Positions 1-11,418 of a stretch of DNA of 64,000 nt are shown here, in pieces. The number at the start of each line of letters is the position of its first letter. Position 1 is the first letter of the stretch. The notes under the pieces are model-generated. The model searched no databases and was not told the origin of the DNA. It worked only from the letters and a program-made list of their open reading frames with translations. The stretch spans positions 1,302,001 to 1,366,000 of the forward strand of contig CAVVPY010000001.1 in the NCBI GenBank assembly GCA_963750295.1. Direction: 5' to 3'. The stretch is from CAVVPY01 sp963750295. GTDB lineage: Bacteria; Actinomycetota; Actinomycetes; Mycobacteriales; Jatrophihabitantaceae. A program made the translations under genes and the position numbers.

Positions 1-351
1 GTCCTCGAGCGCCTCGATCAGCCCAGTCGTCCCGATGACGAGCACCGCCGAGCCGGGCCCGAGCAGGTCGGCCAGGTAATGGGCGGCCGCTTGCGCCGAG
101 GTGGTCACGTCGTCCGCCGACGCCGGCACGCCGAGGCGGGTCAGGTGTGCGGCGACCGCGCCCGGCGGGCGGGCCGCGTTGTTGGTCACGAACGCCAGCC
201 GCATACCCCGCTCCCGAGCGGCTGCGAGTGCCTGTGGTGCTGTCCGGACGGCGTCGGCGCCGACATAGACAACGCCGTCCAAGTCCAGCAGCGCGACGTC
301 GAAGGCCTCGGTCAGCGGCCTGGCGCACGCTTGCAGGTTGGTCCGGGCCAC
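1..351 (-). CDS. HAD-IIA family (NagD-like) phosphatase, N-terminal part, cut by window edge
   Basis: About 117 N-terminal residues are present; the rest lies outside the window. The translation shows the HAD nucleophile motif LLDLDGVVYVG and, about 30 residues later, motif II FVTNNAARP, the arrangement of HAD-IIA sugar- or nucleotide-phosphate phosphatases. A GTG at 351 (VARTNLQ) gives a start just before the first strand; no ATG is in frame nearby. It is divergent from the DUF1015 gene, with only 46 bp between starts. In mycobacteria a gene of this family lies near a TPR gene and tyrS, which fits the neighbours here. The substrate cannot be inferred because the cap domain is missing. Confidence 0.8.
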   Translation of the reverse strand, partial: MARTNLQACARPLTEAFDVALLDLDGVVYVGADAVRTAPQALAAARERGMRLAFVTNNAARPPGAVAAHLTRLGVPASADDVTTSAQAAAHYLADLLGPGSAVLVIGTTGLIEALED

Positions 352-397
352 ACGGCCGATCCTTGCACCTCATGGTCGCTGCGTACGATCGGTCGTC

Positions 398-1687
398 GTG
401 ACCGCACCGAGCGATCCCGTCCACGCCGGGCAGTCCCAACATGGGCTGTCCCTGCTGCCGTTCCGAGCCGTCCGCCCGGCCGCTGACTCCGTCCGGCTGG
501 GGAGCCTGCTCTGCCCGCCGTACGACGTCATCGGGCCGCAACAACGCGCGGACCTGCTCGAGACCGATCCCGAGAATGCGGTGGCGATCGTCCTGCCCGA
601 AGCCGACGGTGATGCCGACCGCTACGAACACGCTGCGCACCTGCTGCGGGACTGGGTCGACAGCGGCAACTACGCCGTGGACACCGACCCGGCGCTGTAC
701 GTCTATCAAATGACCGATCCCGGCGGCGCCAGCACCCGCGGGCTGGTCGGCGCGGTAGAGCTTCGTGATCCTGCTGACGGGGTGATCCTGCCGCACGAGA
801 ACACGATGGCCGGCCCGGTCGCCGACCGGCTCGCGCTCATGACCTCGACCAGGGCCAACGTCGAACCGATCTACCTGGTCTACGACGGCGGCGGTGCCGC
901 GTCGCGGGTCGTCGCCGACGCCCACCGGAGCGAACCGATCGCCCTGGCCCGCACGCCGGACGGGATCGAGCACACCCTGTGGGCGATCACGGACCCAGCC
1001 GTGCACGAGCAGGTCGGCGCCGACCTGGGTGCGCGCCGGGCATTGATCGCCGACGGCCATCACCGCTACGCCACCTACCGCGAACTTCAGCAGCAGTGCC
1101 GAGCGACCGACGGACCCGGTCCTTGGGACTATGGGCTGACCCTGCTGGTCGACTCGACCAGCTACGGCCCCCAGGTCCACGCGATTCATCGGGTCCTGCC
1201 CCGGCTCTCGCTCGACGCGGCGCTCGACTCGCTGTCCGGCTGGGACGTCGGGATCCAGGTGGTTGCCGACCCCGACGAAGGTCTGCGGTTGGCGGGCGAC
1301 CAGGACGGCTTCGCCGCGGTGCTCGCCGACGCCACGCGAGCGGTGCTCATCACCGATGCGGCAGCGAAGCTCCGCGGCGCCGTGCGGCTCGACGACGAGC
1401 CGGCCGAACTCGCCGACCTCGACGTGACCGTGCTGCACCGCGGGCTGGTCGAGCAGGTCTGGCAACTGGAAGACACAGTGGACACGGTCGGCTACGCGCA
1501 TTCGGTTCACGAAGCAGTCGCCGACGCCGCCGCGGCTGGCGGAACGGCAGTGCTGTTGCGTCCGACACCGGTAGCCGCGGTGGCCGCGGTGGCCGCGGCC
1601 GGCGCGCGGATGCCGCGCAAGTCGACGCTATTCACGCCGAAACCGGCGTCAGGGCTGCTCATGCGCCGGTTCGCGGACGCCGGCTGA
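398..1687 (+). CDS. DUF1015 family protein
   Basis: A 429-residue protein of the DUF1015 family, whose biochemical function is not established. Recognition rests on the N-terminal LLCPPYDVIG stretch, LPHENTM in the first third, and the central LIADGHHRYATYREL motif. The open frame runs back to 338, but GTG at 398 is preferred. It starts right before the region where homology would be expected, and a TACGAT -10-like element lies 8 bases upstream, which suggests a leaderless transcript. The 3' end overlaps the convergent SSB-like gene by 29 bases. The C-terminus is rich in Ala/Val (AAVAAVAAAGAR). Confidence 0.85.
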   Translation: MTAPSDPVHAGQSQHGLSLLPFRAVRPAADSVRLGSLLCPPYDVIGPQQRADLLETDPENAVAIVLPEADGDADRYEHAAHLLRDWVDSGNYAVDTDPALYVYQMTDPGGASTRGLVGAVELRDPADGVILPHENTMAGPVADRLALMTSTRANVEPIYLVYDGGGAASRVVADAHRSEPIALARTPDGIEHTLWAITDPAVHEQVGADLGARRALIADGHHRYATYRELQQQCRATDGPGPWDYGLTLLVDSTSYGPQVHAIHRVLPRLSLDAALDSLSGWDVGIQVVADPDEGLRLAGDQDGFAAVLADATRAVLITDAAAKLRGAVRLDDEPAELADLDVTVLHRGLVEQVWQLEDTVDTVGYAHSVHEAVADAAAAGGTAVLLRPTPVAAVAAVAAAGARMPRKSTLFTPKPASGLLMRRFADAG

Positions 1688-2120
1688 CTCGCGCAGCGCT
1701 CACCTGCACCTCGTATCGGCTGCCGAGCCCGGCGGACGAACGCCAGAACCGGCGGTGTAGCGCACCGGTGACCTCGATCAGGTCCCCCGCGGCGGCCGTG
1801 CCCACAATGCGCCGGACCTGGCCGCTGCCCGAGGCACAGTCGATGCTGTCGACCCGCGTCCGCTCGCCGTCGGGACGGCGCACATTGATCCGGAAGACGA
1901 GCAGTTCGTCACCGCTCGGGAGCGCACGCACCTCGGGGACGGCGGCGAGCCGGCCACGCAGGAACACCTCGTTGTCCCGGGGGATCACCGAGCCGTTCGG
2001 CTGAGCCTGAGCCGCCTTAGCCGCTTGCCTCGTCGGTCGTTGAGTCGTCGGTGCTTGCGTCGTCGGTGCTTGAGTCGTCCGCGCTTGGCGCTTCGAGCGC
2101 GGTGCTGCTGGGGGAGCCAT
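1659..2120 (-). CDS. SSB-like OB-fold single-strand DNA-binding protein paralogue
   Basis: A 153-residue protein whose residues from about 45 on match an SSB OB-fold: NEVFLRGRLAAVPEVRALPSG, then ELLVFRINVRRP and IDCASGSGQVRRIV. This is the normal SSB order of strand 1, strand 2 and the loop to strand 3. The N-terminus is a low-complexity TQAPTTQAPTTQRPT tract. The C-terminus ends in RRPRTGA and lacks the acidic D-D-x-I-P-F tip that replicative SSBs use to recruit partners. It is therefore more likely an accessory paralogue than the housekeeping SSB. ATG at 2120 is preferred over the longer open frame because upstream residues are not family-like. Its end overlaps the DUF1015 gene tail to tail. 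Confidence 0.72.
   Translation of the reverse strand: MAPPAAPRSKRQARTTQAPTTQAPTTQRPTRQAAKAAQAQPNGSVIPRDNEVFLRGRLAAVPEVRALPSGDELLVFRINVRRPDGERTRVDSIDCASGSGQVRRIVGTAAAGDLIEVTGALHRRFWRSSAGLGSRYEVQVSAARVSRRPRTGA
2037..2085. repeat. Short direct repeats coding the T-Q-A-P tract
   Basis: Two near-identical 15-base units (gtcgtcggtgcttg-type) followed by diverged copies encode the TTQAP repeats in the N-terminal linker of the SSB-like protein. The unit is a whole number of codons, so copy-number change would keep the frame. Confidence 0.6.
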
Positions 2121-2256
2121 GTCCCGACAATGGCCATCCGCCCCGTCCCGACGGGAGCAGAAACGGTCGGCCAGTGGACAACCACAACTCTGTGGACGGA
2201 CGCCGACCGAAATGACGGCCCTGCGTGCTAAGGCTCCCGCGGCTCCGAGGTAGCGG

Positions 2257-3647
2257 TCAGAGCAGGTCGGCGGCCCGTTCAGCGGCATCGGTCTCGCCCT
2301 CGCGGTCCAAGGCAGCGGCCGCAGCGAACCAGGTCGCCGCCTCGTCGGATCGGTCCATTACGACGAGCGTGTCGGCATAGGCGTACCAGAGCCGCGCCGC
2401 ACCGGGCCGCGGCCGGTCTCGGTCGAGACCACCGCGTGCGAGCACCGCCAGCGCCGCATCGAACTGTCCGAGATCGCGACGCGCTCCGGCCACCACGATG
2501 AACAGTTCGGCACGCGTCTCGGGATCGAGCCGGCCGACGTCCGGGTCGCTGAGCGCTCGAACGGCCTGCGCCGGCCGTCCCAGAGCACGCTCGGCGTCGG
2601 CGATCAGCGGAAGGTTCCGGGCGTCGCCGGAGATCCGGCGCGCAGTGCGCAATTCGGTGATCGCTTCGGCCCACTCGGCGGCGTGGTAGGCGGCGATACC
2701 CGCGGCTTCGCGGACCGCCGCCACGCGAGCAGCACGAGCCCGGGCGGCGTGGGCGTGTGCCAGCGCCCGCACCGGGTCGCTGTCGAGCGCCATGCCCGCC
2801 GCGACCAGGTGCCCGGACACCACCTCGGCGGTCAGTTTGCTCAGCGAACGCAACTGCGCGCGGACCGAGCGATCCAGCATGGTGATGTCGAGCCCGTCCG
2901 GAACGGGTGGTTCTCCCGGCCGCGGACCCAGACCGCGATCGGCGGAGCCGGCTCGCGACCCGCCGCGGCTATCGGCATGATCATCCCGGTGCGGGCTGGA
3001 TCGGCGCTCGCTACTCGGCCGGAACGTCCCGCTGCGGGGACCGGCCCGGTCCGGCGCTCGCCGTGCGGACGGGCCCCCGCGCCGATCGGACGATCGGGCC
3101 GGTGCGCCCGTGCGACGATCCGAGGGAGCACGATCCGGGTAGTCGGACGAAGCGCGGCGTGTGGACGCAGCCGTCGGGCGCTCGCTGCGGCCATGTCCGG
3201 AGCCGGCCGGACGGGAATCCTGGCCGGGACGCTCGGGACGACTGCCCCTGGCCGGCTCGCCGGCGCCTCGAGGTCCAGACCCGGCAGTGCGCGGCGCACC
3301 AGTGCGGGGCGCACCGGTACGCGGGCCGTCCGAACGGGAACCACCGGTGCGCGGCGCACCCGTACGCGGCGCACCCGTACGCGGCGCACCGCGTACGCGG
3401 GCCGTCGGAACGGGAACCACCGGTGCGCGGCGCACCCGTGCGCGGCGCACCCGTACGCGGGCCGTCCGAGCGGGAACCACCGGTGCGCGGCGCACCAGAA
3501 CGGGGCGCACCAGTGCGCGGGCGCTCCCGTACGCGGGCCGTCCGACCGGGAACCACCGGTGCGCGGCGCACCAGAACGGGACCCCCCTCCCGCGGAGTGC
3601 CGGCCGCCTTGGCCCGATCCTGTTGTCTTTGGCATAGCAGCTGTCAT
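2257..3647 (-). CDS. TPR-like protein with Arg/Pro/Gly pentapeptide-repeat N-terminus; reading frame broken twice as sequenced
   Basis: The C-terminal 240 residues resemble a tetratricopeptide solenoid: SLSKLTAEVVSGHLVAAGM, ALAHAHAARARAARVAAVREAAG, EAITELRTARRISG, ADAERALG and DEAATWFAAAAALDREGETDAAERAADLL. Such genes sit beside tyrS and a HAD phosphatase in mycobacteria. The N-terminus begins at ATG 3647 or 3635 (MPKTTGSGQGG) and runs into GAPRT repeats. Staying in one sense (GAPRTGGSRSDGPRTG) needs two shifts, near 3520 and near 3391, each equal to one extra base. The downstream frame is open from about 3510 to the stop. After removing the two bases the product would be about 462 residues. 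It could be a sequencing error, a real disruption, or a gene that initiates inside the repeat. Function is unknown; TPRs usually bind other proteins. Confidence 0.65.
3270..3600. repeat. 15-bp-based tandem repeat encoding GAPRT pentapeptides
   Basis: Copies of a GC-rich 15-base unit (core gtgcgcggcgcaccc) encode GAPRT. They are broken by a longer unit containing gggaaccaccggtgcgc, which encodes GGSRSDGPRT. The gggaacc landmark recurs at 3336, 3412, 3472 and 3548. The spacings are 76, 60 and 76, that is 75+1, 60 and 75+1. The two odd spacings mark the two frame breaks of the surrounding gene. Confidence 0.9.
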
Positions 3648-3705
3648 CCCGATTCCACGTACTGAGCTAGCGAGGGCGGCACCAGTCCGGCTATTCCCTC
3701 ATGGA

Positions 3706-3752
3706 CACGAAAATGCGACGAGGGCCGTCCGCAGAACGGACGACCCTCGTCG
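3706..3752 (-). terminator. Intrinsic terminator of the rRNA operon
   Basis: Just downstream of 5S on the minus strand an about 16-bp stem (CGACGAGGGTCGTCCG paired with CGGACGGCCCTCGTCG, one G-U pair, loop TTCTG) is followed by CATTTTCG. The position directly after the 5S gene and the T-run support a factor-independent terminator. Confidence 0.85.
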
Positions 3753-3760
3753 AAGTTGTG

Positions 3761-3878
3761 TCCGGCGACGTCCTACTCTCCCACGCAGTGGCCCGCGCAG
3801 TACCATCGGCGCTGAGAGGCTTAGCTTCCGGGTTCGGGATGGGACCGGGCGTTTCCCTCTCGCTATGGTCGCCGAAAC
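3761..3878 (-). rRNA. rrf: 5S ribosomal RNA
   Basis: A 118-base gene recognised from its 5' end GTTTCGGCGACCATAGCGAG, the conserved CCCGAACCCGGAAGCTAAGC core and the closing GGGAGAGTAGGACGTCGCCG. It is the last gene of the rRNA operon, about 125 bases after the 23S end. Ends are estimated from pairing of the terminal helix. Confidence 0.95.
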
Positions 3879-3899
3879 TCTATGGAGATTGGGCCCGCA

Positions 3900-3925
3900 C
3901 CGTCTGCTGCCATGGCAGCAGACGG
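3900..3925. other. Perfect 26-bp palindrome in the 23S-5S spacer
   Basis: The sequence reads ccgtctgctgcc and its exact reverse complement back to back. In the transcript it would form an 11-bp hairpin with a CATG loop between 23S and 5S. It has no U-run, so a processing or insulating structure is more likely than a terminator. Confidence 0.8.
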
Positions 3926-3942
3926 GGGCCCGTACCTCGGGA

Positions 3943-3958
3943 ACCGCACAGTGGACGC
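3943..3958 (-). other. 3' arm of the 23S processing stem
   Basis: In the transcript GCGTCCACTGTGCGGT pairs with ACTGCACAGTGGACGC located just before 23S (7137-7152), with one wobble pair. Long stems closing the 23S loop are the usual RNase III substrate in bacterial rRNA precursors. Confidence 0.85.
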
Positions 3959-4002
3959 TAGCGCCTCGTCGAAGTCGAAGAACCCGACGAAGTGGATGTA
4001 TG

Positions 4003-7125
<3,123 letters not shown>

Positions 7126-7136
7126 CAAAGATGCTC

Positions 7137-7152
7137 GCGTCCACTGTGCAGT
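7137..7152 (-). other. 5' arm of the 23S processing stem
   Basis: The transcript ACTGCACAGTGGACGC lies about 12 bases before the 23S 5' end and is complementary to 3943-3958 downstream of 23S. Confidence 0.85.
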
Positions 7153-7298
7153 TCTCAAGGTACGGACGACCAGATCGGATGCTCACCGCGTACCCGTCCA
7201 CGCTTGCGTGTGACGCGCCGTTCGGTGACCGAAAGGCCGGACCAGTGCCGATGCCGCCCGAGTTACCGGACGACAACAGCCTGAGGGCGGAAAATTCC

Positions 7299-7324
7299 GC
7301 TCCCTCAGGACTCAACAGCGTGCC
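7299..7324 (-). other. 3' arm of the 16S processing stem
   Basis: In the transcript GGCACGCTGTTGAGT followed by CCTGAGGGAGC is complementary to the leader element at 9243-9268. Fifteen consecutive pairs are followed by an imperfect extension. This closes a loop around 16S as expected for RNase III cleavage. Confidence 0.85.
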
Positions 7325-7523
7325 TACGCATCGGGGCCGGCCCGGGCACCGAGGTTCCCGCGACGCTGCTCGAGAGCAGGGTCGCTGTACTGACGGCACC
7401 GGTAACGGTTGATACGAACTAGTTAGTGTTCCACCCTTGAGCAGGCCCACGAGACAGAGCTCGTGATGGCCGCCTGGACGCCATCATGCGCATCGACCAT
7501 GTCGATCCGCGACGCCAGATGCT

Positions 7524-9050
<1,527 letters not shown>

Positions 9051-9242
9051 ATGTATGTTGACTCGCCGGCCGTCCGAGGACGGTCGGGGTGTCGTCACAG
9101 AAAGTGCCGTCCGAAGACGACAGTGATGCTGGTTCCATCCGAGCTGGTCGTTTCTGATTTCGCTCGTTCTACCAAAGGAATCTCTTGACGCCTGCCGCGA
9201 ACGGCAGCCGTCGACGAGAGTTGTTACTTGGCACTAACTTTC

Positions 9243-9268
9243 GGCACGCTGTTGAGTTCTCAAGGAGC
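9243..9268 (-). promoter_or_regulatory. 16S stem 5' arm with boxA-like antitermination element
   Basis: The transcript reads GCTCCTTGAGAACTCAACAG then CGTGCC. The TTGAGAACTCAACAG part matches the boxA-type motif of mycobacterial and streptomycete rrn leaders, and the whole element pairs with 7299-7324. Confidence 0.7.
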
Positions 9269-9318
9269 GGACGCACACCATTGCAGCCCGGTCAGGCGGC
9301 GCTGGGGCAACCGACGAA

Positions 9319-9348
9319 ACGTTACTCCGGTCGGAGGTGCCGGGTCAA
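9319..9348 (-). promoter_or_regulatory. rrn promoter P2
   Basis: On the minus strand TTGACC (9348-9343) is followed by 18 bases and TAACGT (9324-9319). It is a sigma-70-type promoter about 270 bases before 16S. Confidence 0.65.
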
Positions 9349-9465
9349 ACGCCCGGTTCCGCCCGCTTCCCACTTGGACGTGCGCGGCAGGGTGAAACCC
9401 CGCTGCGTCGCACTTGGGGGATGTTCGACCGGCTCCCGTTGGGCTCCGTTGCTCGAACAATCAGA

Positions 9466-9495
9466 ACAGTAGTCAGCCCGCGCAAGCAGAGTCAA
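9466..9495 (-). promoter_or_regulatory. rrn promoter P1
   Basis: On the minus strand TTGACT (9495-9490) is followed by 18 bases and TACTGT (9471-9466). It lies 70 bases downstream of the tyrS stop, so rRNA transcription starts within a short gap behind the arg-tyrS operon. Only a weak CCGGGCAAACCCGG hairpin lies between. Confidence 0.7.
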
Positions 9496-9565
9496 ATTCG
9501 CCGCCAGTTGCTCAGGCCACACTTCAGTACCGCCGGGTTTGCCCGGTTGTGGCGCGGTCGGCCAT

Positions 9566-10795
9566 TCAGACGAACCTGGCTGCACGCCGCTTACCGGACG
9601 TAACCACCTGCCCGAGCAGGGCCGACCTGGGCAGGTCGTAGCTGCCCTGCGCGAGAGCGGTTCCGGCGATCTTGACCGCGCCCGCGTCGATGTCGCGCCG
9701 TGCGGCACTCGTACTCGCCGCCAGGCCGGCGGCCACCAGCGCGGCGGGCAGGTGAACCGGGTCGCCTGCGGGCAACGGGTGTTCGGGCGCGTCCTGCTGA
9801 ACCTCGCCCCGCTTGAAGACCGCATCGAAGCGCTCCTCGGCCGCCCCCGCCGCATCCGCGCCGTGGTAGAGCGCGACGATCTCACGCGCCATCCGCCGCT
9901 TTGCCCGGTTCGCCTGCCCGCCACCGGCAGCCACGGCTGTCTCGAGCTCGTCGACCTCGCGCGGGTGCAGCGCCGTACACAGCCGCGCGTACATGCCCAC
10001 CACCGAGTCCGGGACGCTCATCAGCTTGCCGAACTGCTCGGGTGCCGGATCGTCGATGGCGACGTAGTTGCCCAGCGACTTGCCCATCTTCTCCACGCCG
10101 TCGGTCCCGACGAGCAGCGGCACCGTCAGCACCGTCTGCGGTGCCTGGTCGTGGGCACGCTGGAGTTCGCGGCCGACCAGGTTGTTGAACGTCTGGTCCG
10201 TGCCGCCGAGTTCGATGTCGGCACGGATCGCGACCGAATCGATGCCCTGGAGCAGCGGGTAGAAGAACTCGCTCAACGTGATCGGCTGGTTGGCTGCGAA
10301 GCGGCGGGCGAAGTCGTCGCGCTCGAGCAGTTGGGCGATGGTCATCAGCCGGGTGTAGCCGAGCAGTTCGGACAACGACATCGTCCCGAGCCAGTCGGCG
10401 TTGTTCACCACCTCGGTGCGGTCGCGGTCGAGGATGCGCATCAACTGGTCGAAATACCCCTTGGCATTCTCGACGACCTGGTCGGCCGACTGGGCCGCCC
10501 GGGTCGCCGTGCGCCCTGACGGGTCGCCGACCTGGCCGGTGAACCCGCCGACGACCAGGACGGCGGTGTGGCCGAAGTCCTGGAACTGCCGCAACTTGCG
10601 CAACACCACCGCGTGACCGAGCGTCAGTTCCGCGCCCGAGGGGTCGATGCCGAGCTTGACCCGCAGGGGGCGCCCCTCCCGATCGGCCGCGATCAAGCGC
10701 TCCGCGAGCCCGTCCGCGGGAAGGATCTGCGCCGCCCCGGACGAGGTGACCTCGTACGCCTCGCGGAGGTGGGCCGGCAACTCATCGATGCTCAC
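9566..10795 (-). CDS. tyrS: Tyrosyl-tRNA synthetase (TyrS type 2)
   Basis: This enzyme charges tRNA-Tyr. The 409-residue product has the class I fold (KLGIDPSGAELTLGHAVVLR, VVGGFTGQVGDPSGR), the tyrosine-pocket region, EKMGKSLGNYVAIDD as the KMSKS loop, and a C-terminal S4 RNA-binding domain (DIDAGAVKIAG...RSALLGQVVTSGKRRAARF). The FQDFGH and RKLRQ pattern matches the TyrRS type 2 subfamily rather than E. coli TyrS. The first His of HIGH is Thr (TLGH) and the KMSKS Ser is Gly. GTG at 10795 is the start: it overlaps the mpg stop as GTGA, while the longer open frame is not family-like. It is the last gene of the arg operon. Confidence 0.93.
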   Translation of the reverse strand: MSIDELPAHLREAYEVTSSGAAQILPADGLAERLIAADREGRPLRVKLGIDPSGAELTLGHAVVLRKLRQFQDFGHTAVLVVGGFTGQVGDPSGRTATRAAQSADQVVENAKGYFDQLMRILDRDRTEVVNNADWLGTMSLSELLGYTRLMTIAQLLERDDFARRFAANQPITLSEFFYPLLQGIDSVAIRADIELGGTDQTFNNLVGRELQRAHDQAPQTVLTVPLLVGTDGVEKMGKSLGNYVAIDDPAPEQFGKLMSVPDSVVGMYARLCTALHPREVDELETAVAAGGGQANRAKRRMAREIVALYHGADAAGAAEERFDAVFKRGEVQQDAPEHPLPAGDPVHLPAALVAAGLAASTSAARRDIDAGAVKIAGTALAQGSYDLPRSALLGQVVTSGKRRAARFV

Positions 10796-11418
10796 GGACG
10801 CTGAGTCTGCCGGGTCCGCCCGCCGGCCTTGTAGACCGACACCGTCGGCTGGCCCTCGAGCCAGAATCGCCACGGTCGCTCGACCGCCACCGCGATGCCC
10901 ACGCGCGGCCCGCAGAGCACACCACGGGGCCGGCGCGACGGCAGCGACTCCAGCCGCACCGGGGACCCGCGATCGCACAGGTCGAGCCCGTTGGTGGCGC
11001 GGTCGAGGCCGAGGCAGGTCGCCAGGCGGGCAGGTCCGCGGGCCAGTTCCGCGGCCGAGCGGGCAGCGGGACGGCGGCCGGACGCGGTGTCGCTCCCCCG
11101 CACGATCTCGCCGGCGCGCAGCAGCACCGCGGACGCGCGACCGGCCCGGTCACAGACGACATTCGCGCACCAGTGCATGCCGTAGGTGAAGTAGCAGTAG
11201 AGGTGGCCGGGCTCGCCGAACATGATCTCGTTGCGGGCCGTCGGCCCCCGGAACGCGTGTGACGCCGGGTCGTCCACACCCTCGTAGGCCTCGACCTCGG
11301 TGAGCCGGACGGCCACCTGCGCGCCACCGACGTCGGACACCAGGACGGCGCCGAGCAAACGCGGGGCCAGGCGCAGCGCCGGGACGCGCAGCCGGGCCCT
11401 CAGGTCCGCGTCGCCCAC
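10792..11418 (-). CDS. mpg: 3-methyladenine DNA glycosylase (AAG/MPG family)
   Basis: A 208-residue base-excision repair glycosylase of the alkyladenine family. The signature EVEAYEGVDDPASHAFRGPTARNEIMF contains the catalytic Glu (first E of VEAY) and is followed by GHLYCYFTYGMHWCANVV. The end RVGIAVAVERPWRFW is also typical. It overlaps argH by 19 bases and tyrS by 4, so it is almost surely cotranscribed with them. A gene of this type also sits next to tyrS in mycobacteria. Confidence 0.92.
   Translation of the reverse strand: MGDADLRARLRVPALRLAPRLLGAVLVSDVGGAQVAVRLTEVEAYEGVDDPASHAFRGPTARNEIMFGEPGHLYCYFTYGMHWCANVVCDRAGRASAVLLRAGEIVRGSDTASGRRPAARSAAELARGPARLATCLGLDRATNGLDLCDRGSPVRLESLPSRRPRGVLCGPRVGIAVAVERPWRFWLEGQPTVSVYKAGGRTRQTQRP

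Larger units (their letters stand above)
9051..9465 (-). other. rRNA operon leader
   Basis: About 415 bases between promoter P1 and 16S. It contains the second promoter, the 5' arm of the 16S stem (9243-9268) and, inside that arm, the sequence CTTGAGAACTCAACAG. That sequence resembles the boxA antitermination element seen in actinobacterial rrn leaders. No protein-coding gene is evident. Confidence 0.75.

Noticed and set aside
3270..3600. CRISPR-like array
   Set aside because: Units are 15 bases, coding and contiguous with no spacers; it is a coding tandem repeat.
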